From Phytomonas francai (Eukaryota > Euglenozoa > Kinetoplastea > Trypanosomatida > Trypanosomatidae), in the NCBI GenBank assembly GCA_001766655.1, contig MJCC01000004.1:315189-379188 (forward strand): DNA of 64,000 nt, read 5' to 3'. This document shows, in pieces, positions 16,019-27,400 of the stretch. Position 1 is the stretch's first letter. Every line of letters begins with the position of its first letter. The notes beneath the pieces were generated by a model. The model had not been told where the DNA came from and did no database searches. It saw only the letters and a program-made list of their open reading frames with translations. The position numbers were made by a program, and so were the translations under genes.

Positions 16019-18928
16019 ATGTCTCTGTCAGAAACTGTGAAGGAACTTGACGCCCATATTTGGCATACACTAGATTCAAAACAGACACTAAGTGGCGACG
16101 AAGAAGATTACATTCAGAATAAGTTGACCACAGCAACGGTGGTGGAGGGCTACGGCAAATGCCTCCCGATCAAGGATACCTTGGAATTGCAGGAAATATG
16201 CCAGAAATGCTGGAATGCAATGGCACTCCGGAAGTGGCCGAAGGAACGCCTCAGGCTCAAGGTACTCTATCGCAATCTAATCGCCCATCTATCCCTTATA
16301 GGAAACAACTTTTTCGCGCCTTTGACGGTGCGAACAAGCTACTTCGCAAGTCATCCTAGAGAGGCTGAACAGTGCATCCTGATTTGTCTGAAGACAGCGA
16401 AGAATTTATCTTCTCAGAGCATGAGCGAGGCTGCTAAGGAGCTTTTGGAGCATGCGACGGCGATCAGTAATTGTTGCGCCCGCAAATCCGAATCCAGACT
16501 TGATTATCTCGCATTGGAGATCCTATTTTGCCAGATGCACGTTTTGAGGGATTTGAAGGAATTCGAGCTGTCAGCGGAAATTGCCGCTCAGATTTGCTGC
16601 GAAACGCAGGACCATTACTACGCCTACCGTGAGGGTCTTCTGGAGTTTATCTTTTCCGTAGGGGAGGGCCTTGCCGCAGCTGAGTATCTCCCAAGCAATG
16701 GGGAAGACATCTCCAATAAGGTGATGAATGCTGAGGACGAACGTCACGAAGCGTACATCCGTCGGCTTCTGCAGCTTTCCATCGATATTCAGCAGAGCGA
16801 GGAGCATACTCTTCGACGCGATCAGGCGCTTTACGGCGTGACACTCTTGCAGATAGCTTCCTCCCTCATGCGCAGCGGCCTTTACGCGGAGGCCCTGCCT
16901 TACAGTGAAAAGGCGTACGAGGAGCTTCGGTCCTTCGAGCCTGTCTTAGTTCAGCTCAAGGCGCATGCCTTGCTGCATCACCACGAAGCCAGCATCGCGC
17001 TCTTCCGTCGTATCGTTTCGACCACGGCGACGGATCTTACCTTGGAGGAAATCTTCATCCTGGCGTCCTTGGTTTTGAGGAACAATACCGAACTTGCGGA
17101 GGTTCTGACCAATGTACTCAAGGAGGCGGCGGATCCCAAGAAAGGCCTCCCCCATCGCGTTTCCTCCCCATCCGAACACAGCGTGGGCTATCCCAAGTTG
17201 GAGGAGTTTACCCTGGGATACTTTTGTCTGATCTTTCCTCTCAAGACGGTATGGGCGCTGCGGGAGATCTGCACAAGGCTCCAATTCGTGAGGGTTTTGT
17301 ACCCCATCGTGTTGGAGCCGTACGCACGGTTTTACTTCTCTATGCTATGGAGTATGCGTGAGTGGGAGGCGGGGTGCGAACGCCTGCGCGCCCTAGAGCT
17401 CGCCCTGACCTTTGACAAAGGCGCCTCCATGGAGGAATTGGATAGGGTACTGCAGGATTTAGCGAGCCTGACCTTTGAAATCTTCCTCCAGACGAAAGAA
17501 AAGGAAGGGGTGGAGAGGTGTTATCGGGTTTTTCTCGAACACCGGTATGTGCTGCTGAGTATTCATAGCAGCACCTACCTCGCGCAGTTGGCGCTCATAG
17601 TGGAGCCTAACAAGGAAGATGCGCAGCGGTATCTACGCACGCTTCTCACCTACGATCGCCAAACTCGCGTTGAAGAGGGGGAGGTGGGGGGGAATAACGT
17701 CGCCGCAGCGTTGGCATCTCTTGTTAACTTTTTCCATTCCTTAGGTGACCTCACGATAGCCTCTAAAATCGCAGAGATGGCGATCAAGGAGGGCGGCGAG
17801 CTCACGGATGAGGACCGGATTGATTTTTTAAAAGTCTGCGCTCTATGCCTTCTTTGCAATGCAAAGGAGTCGTCCGATTCGTCAATCACAGCGGCAGCCC
17901 TCCTAACGCAGCATATTATTCCAACCTTGAAAAAGCGCCCCGCAGTGGACCCTTCCGAGTACTTTTGGTGGTGTCGTTTCCTATGTTGCATCAGTGAATT
18001 CATTTCTGACGTAGAGGCTAACGTAGGGTTCGAGATTGACTGCGCCACAGTGGAGATCTTTCAGACGAATTGTGATTGCTCACTCGAGGAGAACAAGCAA
18101 ATGCTCTATGGACTCGCGATTTCTATCCTGGAGCGAGAGTTCGATTTCTTCGTGTACGGAATGCCCGCGTTGTCGGTAGAAAATGTTGCCTCGTTAATCT
18201 TGCTAACGCAGGAAGGCACCGATTCAAGGGAAGACTCGAAGGATATGGTGACCATTTTTCTGAGCCGTATTGAAATTGACCTACGCAAGCTTCCAATCAC
18301 GACCACCATGGAAGAAGTAAAAGCGGTGGTAAAATTGGAAAAGCTGATTACTGCTGGGGCATCACACTATGACTTGGAGGCTCTTGCCAGCGCAATAAAC
18401 GTTGTTGGGCATCAGCTGGACAACGATGCGGTCCTTAGCTATTCTTCAACCGTGCAGCTCTCTGCTGCCTCCCTTTATGGCGAAAGTCTAGAGAAGTTGT
18501 CTTCGAATTTATCTCAAAAAGATTATGGTATGCCCCCTACGCCTGATACCCTGGTGTCGTGGATACTTATGTATTATAGAGCATATCAGATGGCGACAAG
18601 CGCCGCTCAGTACCAGGAGGTACTTGAAGCCGTGAAGGAAAAGGTGCTCTACAAACTATCCTCCTCTCAGATGGTTCAGGAACATATAGAGGAATGGGTG
18701 AATGGCTATAAACATTTTGAGGATGCGGTCGGCGAAAGGATAGAGACCATTCTTGAGTACTTCGCGGTTGATGCCTGGAACAGGGCGGTTCGTTTTAACG
18801 CCGTTCACAACCGCGAGCAGATGCACTGTTGGCGGGATTTGGCGGATACCTTTGCGCACGTGTTGGCGTCAGCAAATCCCTCAAGAATTGCCATCTTGGA
18901 TTTCGTGGACAAAATGCCCGAAATGTGA
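16019..18928 (+). CDS. Large helical-repeat (TPR-like) protein, possible ZIP4/SPO22 relative (969 aa)
   Basis: An almost entirely alpha-helical protein with repeated short helix pairs, for example SRLDYLALEILFCQMHVLRD, SLMRSGLYAEALPYSEKAYEELRSF and DLTIASKIAEMAIKEGG. No catalytic motif, signal peptide or membrane segment is seen. Layout and length resemble the SPO22/ZIP4/TEX11 meiotic TPR proteins, which scaffold crossover factors, but no single motif proves this. Other TPR scaffolds remain possible. The start is an ATG with a short T-rich leader upstream. Confidence 0.6.
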   Translation: MSLSETVKELDAHIWHTLDSKQTLSGDEEDYIQNKLTTATVVEGYGKCLPIKDTLELQEICQKCWNAMALRKWPKERLRLKVLYRNLIAHLSLIGNNFFAPLTVRTSYFASHPREAEQCILICLKTAKNLSSQSMSEAAKELLEHATAISNCCARKSESRLDYLALEILFCQMHVLRDLKEFELSAEIAAQICCETQDHYYAYREGLLEFIFSVGEGLAAAEYLPSNGEDISNKVMNAEDERHEAYIRRLLQLSIDIQQSEEHTLRRDQALYGVTLLQIASSLMRSGLYAEALPYSEKAYEELRSFEPVLVQLKAHALLHHHEASIALFRRIVSTTATDLTLEEIFILASLVLRNNTELAEVLTNVLKEAADPKKGLPHRVSSPSEHSVGYPKLEEFTLGYFCLIFPLKTVWALREICTRLQFVRVLYPIVLEPYARFYFSMLWSMREWEAGCERLRALELALTFDKGASMEELDRVLQDLASLTFEIFLQTKEKEGVERCYRVFLEHRYVLLSIHSSTYLAQLALIVEPNKEDAQRYLRTLLTYDRQTRVEEGEVGGNNVAAALASLVNFFHSLGDLTIASKIAEMAIKEGGELTDEDRIDFLKVCALCLLCNAKESSDSSITAAALLTQHIIPTLKKRPAVDPSEYFWWCRFLCCISEFISDVEANVGFEIDCATVEIFQTNCDCSLEENKQMLYGLAISILEREFDFFVYGMPALSVENVASLILLTQEGTDSREDSKDMVTIFLSRIEIDLRKLPITTTMEEVKAVVKLEKLITAGASHYDLEALASAINVVGHQLDNDAVLSYSSTVQLSAASLYGESLEKLSSNLSQKDYGMPPTPDTLVSWILMYYRAYQMATSAAQYQEVLEAVKEKVLYKLSSSQMVQEHIEEWVNGYKHFEDAVGERIETILEYFAVDAWNRAVRFNAVHNREQMHCWRDLADTFAHVLASANPSRIAILDFVDKMPEM

Positions 18929-19240
18929 GATCCATAATATACAGAACTAACTAATCTACCCTTCCCTTTTTTTTTCTGCTTTCTATTCCTTTATTGTTTG
19001 TAATTTAATCACACACTGCTATTCGGCTTTCCAGCCCCACCTCCCTTTTTCACACATACACCCATACGTATTATTTTTGTTCATGTTTTTCAGACCCCCT
19101 ATTCACGCTTTGAATTTCTTGTGAGCCATGTCGAGTTGAAGGCCGGTTACTGTTGGCTTACCGCGTGCTATCTCAATCTACGCATGTTGTTGTTGTTTTC
19201 CTCCCCCCACCCCCTCACTCCCTTCTCCCCTCACTATTTG

Positions 19241-19274
<34 letters not shown>

Positions 19275-19369
19275 CAGCCACCCGTGTGCTCTCAGGCGAT
19301 ACCTTCATTAACGAGGCCAAGAGAGGGAAAGCCATTGATAGCTGACACCGCACGTTCGATTGGGCGTGG
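18929..19369. other. Intergenic with (CA)15 and acceptor AG
   Basis: A CA dinucleotide repeat fills about 19242-19271 inside a C/T-rich tract (from about 19185). AG at 19273-19274 follows directly, and no ATG occurs before 19370. The repeat sits where the pyrimidine tract meets the acceptor and could affect splicing. Confidence 0.5.
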
Positions 19370-20959
19370 ATGGCCCGCTGGCCGGTAACAGGGTCGTTGG
19401 CCGACGCCGACGCGGGCCGGCACCTGCTGGGCTCGCGCAGCCCCCCTTCCCCCCTCACGCTTCTCCTCGTCCTGCTGGCCCTCAACTTCCTCCTCTACTT
19501 CGACCGCGGGGCGGTGGTGCGGGTGCTGATGGCGATCCGCGCAGATCCGGCCATGCACGCCCCCACCGACGCCGAGAGCGGGCTCCTCGTCTCGAGCTTC
19601 ATCGTCGGGTACATGCTGAGCTGCCCGATCTTTGCCGCGCTGCAGGTGCGACTGGGGTTCAAGCCCGTGGTGCTCGCGAGCCTCGTCGGGTGGGCCGCGG
19701 CGGGGCTCGCGACGGCCCTCGCGCAGAGCTACGCCGAGCTGCTCGTGAGCCGGGTCCTCGCGGGCGTCGGCGAGGCCGCCTTCATCAGCTTCGCAATGAC
19801 GACCACCGATAATATCGCTCCGGCGGGACGGCGGACGACGTGGATTGGGGCCTTTTACGCGATGGTCCCGCTCGGGATGGCGGCCGGGATCGCCGTCGGG
19901 GGCGTCGTCAGCGGGTGGCCCGCAGCGCCGTTCGCGGAGGGCTTCGCCGCCTGGCGAGTGGTCTTCCTCGCCGAGGTGGGGGCCGCGTGCCCGGTGCTCG
20001 TGCTCTTCACAATGGTGCCGTCGAGGGTCTATCGCAAACCCACCGAGTCGAGGGAAAGGAGCGCGGAAAGAGAAGGCGAACAGCAGCAACTACAACACCA
20101 TGAAGAAGGGGAGGAGGAGCCTGTTCCGCTTCCCGCCGCCTTTGTGCGGCTGCTGCGGAATCTCGACTATGTCCTTCTGATTGCGGGGTTTTGCGTGTTT
20201 TCGTTTGTGGCGACGGCGCTGGCGGTGTGGGGGATCCCGACGCTCGTTCAGGGGCCCCTGCGGCTGGAGAAAGGACCGGCCGCGGCGCTCATCGCCGGGG
20301 CCACCGCCTTTTGCGGCGTCATCGGCGCCCTCCTCGGCGGCGGGATGGTCGACTTCCTCGGCGGCAGCCACGGCGACGCCGGGGTCGCGAACTGCCTGCT
20401 TTTTAATCTGACCATGCTCCTCATCGCGATCCCATGTGGGCTTTTCGCCTTCCTGCAGGCCCACCTCTGGTCATTCCTGATTTTTTTCGTTGTGGCGATG
20501 TTTTGCCTCTTCCTGATGGCAGCGCCTGTGAATGCTTGTATTCTGACCATCGTGCCGCCCCCCATACGACCCTACGCGATCGCAATCTCGGTCTTTTTTC
20601 TTCACATCTTTGGCGACTTCCCGTCCCCGACGATTGTGGGGATGCTTTCCGATAGGCTCGGCCGTCGGTGTATGCGACACACCAATGAGAAGGCATGCCA
20701 TACTGATCCAAGCGAGCGCTGCTCGTGGCGTCCTGTCTCCACCACAGACCTCACCTGGCGGTGTTGGTATGAGGTTCAGCTTCGAAATGCGCTTTTGATT
20801 ACCTTTTCGCTGCTGACCTTGACGCTTTTATGTTGGTACGGGGTTTATCGTCGCGTTCGGGCGCGACTGAGGTCTGCTGGGGTGATCCTAGTAGCGAATA
20901 CGGATCCGGACGGCGAGACAGGTGACGAGCGTGGAAGAGGGGAAAGGCAAGAGGGATGA
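19370..20959 (+). CDS. Spinster-like major facilitator superfamily transporter (529 aa)
   Basis: Twelve hydrophobic segments are discernible. Helix 1 contains NFLLYFDRGAVVRVL, which matches the N-Y-x-DR opening of Spinster-type carriers. LLVSSFIVGYMLSCPIFAAL and LLVSRVLAGVGEAAFISFAMT fit their helices 2 and 4. Spinster proteins export lysophospholipids or sphingolipids from lysosomes or across the plasma membrane. The exact substrate is not readable here. The central cytoplasmic loop (about residues 220-255) is long and rich in Glu and Gln. The C-terminal tail is acidic and hydrophilic. The first 1 kb is very GC-rich. Confidence 0.75.
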   Translation: MARWPVTGSLADADAGRHLLGSRSPPSPLTLLLVLLALNFLLYFDRGAVVRVLMAIRADPAMHAPTDAESGLLVSSFIVGYMLSCPIFAALQVRLGFKPVVLASLVGWAAAGLATALAQSYAELLVSRVLAGVGEAAFISFAMTTTDNIAPAGRRTTWIGAFYAMVPLGMAAGIAVGGVVSGWPAAPFAEGFAAWRVVFLAEVGAACPVLVLFTMVPSRVYRKPTESRERSAEREGEQQQLQHHEEGEEEPVPLPAAFVRLLRNLDYVLLIAGFCVFSFVATALAVWGIPTLVQGPLRLEKGPAAALIAGATAFCGVIGALLGGGMVDFLGGSHGDAGVANCLLFNLTMLLIAIPCGLFAFLQAHLWSFLIFFVVAMFCLFLMAAPVNACILTIVPPPIRPYAIAISVFFLHIFGDFPSPTIVGMLSDRLGRRCMRHTNEKACHTDPSERCSWRPVSTTDLTWRCWYEVQLRNALLITFSLLTLTLLCWYGVYRRVRARLRSAGVILVANTDPDGETGDERGRGERQEG

Positions 20960-21361
20960 CGCTCGCGCTCAATATAGACTCGAAAAATAGGTTCAATTAT
21001 ATATATCGATGTATACGCAGTAATAACTTATCCCCGTGCTGAGTTACTTTTTTTCATTTGTTTTCGATCTTTTATACACTTTTCTGTTTTGCGAAACGTT
21101 CTCCCAATACAAATACCACGATATTTTTACATTTTTTTAATACCTTTTATTCTCAAACATTCCCCTTTTCGGGTGTTTCTCTGAAATCTAGTAGACTTTG
21201 TCATGCATCTTTGACTGTCAATCTTTCATTTCCCTCTCCCTTTTTCTCCCTTTTAGACAAAGTACCACACCTGTGTGCAGGAGTTTTCCCTCTCTTTCGT
21301 TTCCCCCCCCCTGAAGAGTACACACAGAATAAAACAGCAACGATAAATAATAATAGTAATA
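20960..21361. other. Intergenic, T-rich, with acceptor AG
   Basis: Long T- and C/T-rich stretches lead to AG at 21255-21256, and a second pyrimidine tract with C8 ends near 21310. No ATG lies between either and 21362. No gene seen. Confidence 0.45.
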
Positions 21362-22345
21362 ATGAGTGAAGACCCCAACATTGTGTATGTCTTCGTCGAG
21401 GAAGAGAACGAGGGCAGCAGCGTTACGATCGAGGACGTGAGCGACTGGCTCGGCATCATTGATGAGATCGAGTCCATCAAACTTCAGTTCGACGCCACTT
21501 CGGGGAGGACGTGCTATCAGGTCCGATTTCGACGAAGCGTATCAGCTCAGCAGACTGTGCAGTATTTAAGCGGTGCGAAGCTGAAGAACTGCACGGTAAC
21601 CGTCAAATCCAGGACTTTCCAGAAGCGTGAGGACGCGCCCGCCGAGCAGGGCGGTACCAGCGGCGATGCCTGCGTGGCGTCTGGGCGGTCGAAAGAGGTG
21701 AATCGAGCGGCCCCTGTCAACGCGAGCAATAGTAGCGCGGCACTGCCGTTTAACGACAAGCTCCCGCCGGAGGTTCAGATGGATGCCGTCCTGGCCGATC
21801 TTCTCCCGGCGTTAGCGAAGGAAACAGATTCGTACCCAGGGGCTGGGGATCTGATGCAGGAGCTCCTTGCCGCGCAGACGAGGCTGGCTGGTGTGCTCGA
21901 AAGCCTCTCCGACGTGGACGAGCAGATCCAACATAGCAACGAGGCCCTTGAGGAAGCCCTATCCGCGCAGAAGAAGCAAGCCCCCAAGAAGGCGGTCGAT
22001 ACATTGAATGGGGAGGAAACTACCAAGAAACAAGCTAATTTCCCACCTAAACCAAATACCTTCAGTAATTCCACAGGTATAGCAGCATCCCAATGCTCGC
22101 CACTGGATCTCGTTTCGTTTTTGACGGAAACGTTCGGTCCCATTTCGCTGTGTGAGTGTTTTATCAACCCCCAAACAGAGGTGTACTTTGTATCCTTCCA
22201 GTTTATGATGCCGAGTGATAGCGACGCATTTAAACAACGGATCGATTCAAGCACAGACCGGGTTTTGGGGCAGCAGAAGAAATCACGGGTGGAGGTTAGT
22301 TTGTGTGAAGGGATTATGTTGGCTCAGCAGTGGAATGTTTTGTAG
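21362..22345 (+). CDS. Hypothetical protein with two RRM-like halves (327 aa)
   Basis: Residues 5-80 alternate beta-alpha-beta-beta-alpha-beta (IVYVFVEE, VSDWLGII, SIKLQF, CYQVRFR, AQQTVQYLSG, CTVTVKS) like an RNA-recognition motif, but without aromatic RNP signatures. A second such module may lie at about 245-327 (LDLVSFLTETFG, SLCECFINPQ, EVYFVSFQFMMP). The linker holds a helical stretch around 140-210. It could be an RNA-binding or protein-binding factor. No named family is recognised. Confidence 0.65.
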   Translation: MSEDPNIVYVFVEEENEGSSVTIEDVSDWLGIIDEIESIKLQFDATSGRTCYQVRFRRSVSAQQTVQYLSGAKLKNCTVTVKSRTFQKREDAPAEQGGTSGDACVASGRSKEVNRAAPVNASNSSAALPFNDKLPPEVQMDAVLADLLPALAKETDSYPGAGDLMQELLAAQTRLAGVLESLSDVDEQIQHSNEALEEALSAQKKQAPKKAVDTLNGEETTKKQANFPPKPNTFSNSTGIAASQCSPLDLVSFLTETFGPISLCECFINPQTEVYFVSFQFMMPSDSDAFKQRIDSSTDRVLGQQKKSRVEVSLCEGIMLAQQWNVL

Positions 22346-22706
22346 TGCATAAATTTATTTTATGGAATAAATCCTGAGATCTGCATGTGAACGTATCTTT
22401 TACAGTTCCTTTTCACACGCACAGGTGCACACAAAACACACCCGCCTCCTCAAAAAAAAAGAAATCATTACACAAAATGAGAGAAGGAACCCCATTGATA
22501 CTGTAACAATGATATCCCACTTTTAAATACGCATGCAACCCTCTTTCCAACTTCCCCCCCCCCCCTCCCCCCCGACACGCACCAGTTTATCGCATCCATA
22601 CTATTATTCAATTACCATCACGAGCATTACCCCAACCCTGCCCGTCCAAGCAAGCAACCGCAGCAACCCCCGTTTTGGTTCCCGCCACCCCCCAAGAAAG
22701 AAAAAA
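22346..22706. other. Intergenic with C-rich tract and acceptor AG
   Basis: A C-rich tract (22554-22573, one T inside) precedes AG at 22584-22585. The following 120 nt contain no ATG before the start codon at 22707, a clear spliced-leader acceptor arrangement. Confidence 0.55.
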
Positions 22707-23905
22707 ATGCCGACATACCCGCGCGTCACCGTGGAGGCCCCGATCAACATCGCCTTCATCAAGTACTGGGGCAAGCGCCCGGGCGGGGAGGCGCTGATCC
22801 TGCCGGTGAACGACTCCTTCAGCCTGACCCTCTCCACCCGGCCCTTCCGCACCCGCACCACCGTCGAGCTCCCCGACGGCCTCGCCCAGGACGAGCTCTG
22901 GCTGAACGGCGAGCGCCGCGCGCTGGACGGGGCGGGGGAGGAGGGCCGCCGCGTCCGCGCCGTCCTCGCGCGCGTGCGGGCGGCCTGCCCCTCCCCGACC
23001 CGNNNNNNNNNNNNNNNNNNNNNNNNNNNNNNNNNNNNNNNNNNNNNNNNNNNNNNNNNNNNNNNNNNNNNNNNNNNNNNNNNNNNNNNNNNNNNNNNNN
23101 NNNNNNNNNNNNNNNNNNNNNNNNNNNNNNNNNNNNNNNNNNNNNNNNNNNNNNNNNNNNNNNNNNNNNNNNNNNNNNNNNNNNNNNNNNNNNNNNNNNN
23201 NNNNNNNNNNNNNNNNNNNNNNNNNNNNNNNNNNNNNGGGCCGGCCGCGCCGCCGACGGCGCCGACAGCCGCGCCGAGGCCCTCGCGCCCGCCGCGCACT
23301 GGCCCGAGCTCCAGATCCTCTGCGCCGTCCTGCGGAGCGGCCCGAAGGCGGTCTCCAGCGCCGAGGGCATGCAGCGCTCCCTCCGGACGAGCCCGATGAT
23401 GGCCGCGCGCGTCGCCGAGGTCGTGCCGGCGCGGGCCCGGCTCGCCGAGCAGGTCGTCGCCGCGCGCGACTTCGCGGGCCTCGCCGCGATCACGATGGCC
23501 GAGTCCGACGACCTGCAGGAGATCTGCCGGACGACGACGCCGCCGATCCAGTACGCGACCGAGGACAGCTACGCGATGATACGCCTCGTCCGCGCCTACA
23601 ACGAGTCGCGCCGGCGAACCGTCCTCGCGTACACCTTCGACGCCGGCGCGAACTGCTTCCTCTTCACCCTCGTCCAGGACCTCCCCGAGGCGGTCGCGAT
23701 GCTCATGGCGCACTTCCCAACCGAGCCGGAAAAGTTCTACTTCGAGGACGAGGAGCTGAAGGCGGCGTGTCTCCAGGCAAAGGTGCCCGAGGACTGCAGA
23801 AATCTGATCGATTACCCCAAAAAGAGCTTCGAGATGCTCCTCCAATCGGGCGTGGGGTCGGGGCTGAGGTACCTCGACGATGAGGAAGCCCTCATCAACC
23901 AGTAA
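22707..23905 (+). CDS. MVD: Mevalonate diphosphate decarboxylase (MVD), interrupted by a 235-N gap
   Basis: The N-terminus carries the GHMP-kinase opening [14 protein letters not shown] and [11 protein letters not shown]. The C-terminal part contains [25 protein letters not shown] and VGSGLRYL. The enzyme uses ATP to decarboxylate mevalonate 5-diphosphate to isopentenyl diphosphate, the last mevalonate step toward sterols and prenyl groups. The ambiguous bases at 23003-23237 remove the ATP-binding glycine-rich loop. The flanking halves are in different frames, so the true gap length must leave remainder 2 on division by 3 (for example 236). With 236 the protein would be 399 aa, close to human MVD (about 400). 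The remaining coding sequence is extremely GC-rich. Confidence 0.9.
23003..23237. other. Assembly gap (235 N) inside MVD
   Basis: All bases are ambiguous. The gap lies in a very GC-rich coding stretch and is not frame-compatible as written. Confidence 0.98.
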
Positions 23906-24440
23906 CCGCTTTCCTGCCCACGGAGCTAAACGAGGGAGGGGGGCTTAACTAAGTTGAAGATTACGCGATCGTTTCAGATGAATAATATGTAAGAACAGGT
24001 AAAAAAGATAATTTGGTTCCATCTTTTTTTTTTCCCCGAGTGATTCAGTTTCATGGTCTCTATTTTTATCGTTATGATTAGTAGTAGTATTGTGTACATG
24101 TGAACTGAGTATATATTTTTTTACTTTCCCCACTGTTAGTTTACTACTTGATAACCAGTTGATGATGTCAATTTTTAAGTGAATTACTATTTTCTTCCAA
24201 GAAAGAAGAAGGGGGCAAAAAAGTAGATTTATGGACGCGCATAGATATGCTAAATAAATAAATAAATAAAACAGCGATTACTTCGACTTGCTTTCACAAA
24301 ATGTCCACCATATTCACTGCACACCCACACAGCCTTCAACCCCTCCCTTTTTGGTTGATTCTATCCCGTGTTAGTATTCCACGCATAGGATTTTTTAGAA
24401 CTTCTAAACGAAACGAACGGACATCCGCCCATCTATATAC
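23906..24440. other. Intergenic, AT-rich, with (AAAT)n
   Basis: A short AAAT repeat lies at about 24250-24270. No gene seen. Confidence 0.5.
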
Positions 24441-27400
24441 ATGATGCGTCGGTGTGCCGTGGCACTTCAACGCCGTGTGGCTGGGTTGTTTGCAAGCTCG
24501 GCTGTTTGTTATCGTACCAACTCATTCCGACCCTTTACCGAAAAAGACGAGGACGACCTTGTGCGCGTGGTCAAAACAAAACCACACCACGTCCTTAAGC
24601 ACGTCCGCCAGCAAGTCTGGCGCTCGAGAAAACGCGAGATACATTTCCGGAACACGGTTACGCAGTTGATGATCATCTTGCAGGAGTTCCTGCGAAAGCA
24701 GATGATCGACCCCGCGCACGCCTCCCAGATCATAGAAGGTGTGCTGGAGGAGTGTGTGACCTACTCCCAACATGATATGGCGCACCTCCTCTTCCGCGCA
24801 TTCTTGCGCTTTCGAAAGTACGGATGCATCATCTCCGTCGATGCCATTCGCCACCTCTTCGAGTCTTACAAAACCACCAACAGCGCCGAGTTGATGCTTC
24901 AACTCGCGCAGGAGATGAAGTCGGATATCGCGTTAAGGCCACTCTGCGCGGCTGCCTATCTGTTCGCCAACGACGAGGCAGCGGCCGATGCGCTTCGCGA
25001 GGGGCTTTCGCTCTTGGAGCTCCCCAAAGAGGACAGCCTCGCGCTGGTAGCCGGCTACGACCATTTGGGGAAGACGGAGAAGCTGTTTGAAATTTTGGAC
25101 AGCCTCAAGGAGAGCGTACGGGAGCCCGCAGAGAAGGCTCAAATCTACGCCGCACTCTTGCGCGTCTTTCACAGACGCAACGACGACGCGTCGTTCACGC
25201 GCGTGCTGCAGGCCGCCTCAGAAAGTAAAGCCCCGCTGGATAATGCGACCTTTACCGTTGTTTTGCGGCGTAAGCTGCGTGGCGTGGCCAGCGCCGAGGA
25301 GATTGAGTCCGTTGAGGCGGAGCTGAAGGAAAACGGCTATGTTGCGGACATCACAGGGAACTCCATCATCATCAGCGCGTACGCCCGCCTCATTCGCTAC
25401 GGCGATCACGGCAACGATGAGCTGATGCTGTCGAAGGTCGACATGCTTCTCTCCTCGATCGAGTCGCGTCTAAAGGAGGGCGATCCTGACATGGATATCA
25501 ACGCAGCTCATATCAAGTCGATCATTCGCGGATACGGCGCGGCTGGGCGGCCGGAGGGCATCAAGAACGCCTGGTCGAAGCTCCAGTTCAAGGGCTTGAC
25601 GGACGATGTGGGCATCTACAACGAAATGCTCAAATGGTACGCCTTGATGGGGAGTGTGAAGGACGTGCTCGCGCTCAAGGAGGAGATGGAGCGGGAGGGA
25701 GTGAGGACAGATTCCACCACCTACACGTGGATTCTGCGCGCACTTGGCAGGTTCTACCCTCGCCACGTTGAAGAGATAGCCAAAGAGCTGGAAACCCGAC
25801 GGGTGCGACCGAATATTTACCTTTACAACACATTGATTGGTATCTGGGGAGACCTTCAGCAGCTCGACCGTGTGGACTCGCTTCTTGACGAGATGAAAAA
25901 GCGTGAGGAGTCCGGCACCCTGCAATTCACGCCCATCACGTTCGCGGTGCTCATCCGCGTCTACGCCAAGGATGTGGTGAGGTCGGAAGAGCTCTACGCA
26001 GAAGCGAAGCGGAGGAATTTGGCGGATCACCCACATGTGCAGACGACGATGCTGCATGTTTACGCAACCAATGCCTTAGTATCCAAAGACAACAGCAAGC
26101 TTGAGAAACTTCTTGCCGGAATTCCCTCGTGGAGCATTGATGTCTATAACGTCCTTCTGAACATGTACGGCCGGCAGAAAAATCGTGAAAAGTTTGACGA
26201 GGTGCTCGAGAAGCTGCAGAACGACACCGTCTCGATGAACGACGTCACGTTTGGCACCCTCATCACCGCCTTCGCGCGCTGGGGCGACTCTGCGAAGGTG
26301 GACCAGACCGTCGCGCTCGTGCGCGCGCACCACGGCGAGGTCTCCGCGACCTTCTACTCCGTTCTGGCCTCCTCGCTGAGCCGGATGGGGCAGGCGGGCG
26401 GCGTGAACGAGGCCTGGGAGGACCTCATCGCGTCCCGGCTCTTCCCGGGGACCGCGGTGTACAACCAGTTCCTCACCCTCTACAGCCGGCAGGCGGACCT
26501 GGGCCGGATGCAGGGCGTGCTCGACGGCATGATGGCCCAGGTCCCGCCGAACCCCATCACCGCCACGACGGTGCTCGACCTGCTCGGGAAGTCCGGCCAG
26601 GTCGCCGAGATGGAGGCCCTCTTCGAGGACATGAAGACCCACACGGACACGCAGCCGACGGCCGTCACCTACCACCAGGTCATGAACACCTACGCCAAGT
26701 CGGGGGAGGTGGAGAAGATGGAGAAGGTCCACGCGGAGTACCTCGAAAAAGGCTTCAAAGACAGCGCCGTGACGAACAACATCCTCCTGGACGGCTACGG
26801 CCGCGCAAGGGATCTGGTGCAAATGGAGGAGGTCTTTCAGAAGCGGCAGTCCGATGCGATCCCGCTCGACGAGTTCACCTACTGCGTCATGATCAACGCC
26901 TACGGTAGGGCGAAGGCGGAGAAGGGTGTGATTCGTCTTTTTGGTGAGGTATCCGAATCCACCAATGCCTCCGCTCTCTCTAAGCGAGTGATTTGGTCCT
27001 GCGTGGATGCCTTCTGCCGGTGCGGAAATACGGAATATATGGAGAAGGCAATCCAGCTCCTGCAGAGCGCGAACGCGGACAACAAGCTGCTTCCATCGGA
27101 CAACATCAGGCTCATTTCATACTATTGCCGTGCCGGCCTCATGGATAAAGTTGAAGAGCTAGAGAGGGAGCTTGCAGGGCGTGCTGAGACGCTGAGCTAC
27201 AGAGCGCTGAATACCATGGCGCGGGGCTACGCTCGAGCCGGACGCTTTGACAAGACCGTTGAAATTTTGCATCAACTTCGGGATCGAAATCTGGTGCCGG
27301 ATGCTTCAACAACACTGCACTTGTCCGGCGCATTTTTGAAGGCTGGGCTGCACGAACAAGCGAAGCAGATCATTGAGTGGCGGCGCCAGTACGCAAAGAT

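Noticed and set aside
19242..19271. CA repeat considered as telomeric or CRISPR-like
   Set aside because: Simple dinucleotide repeat in a splice-tract setting; no spacers and no telomere hexamers.
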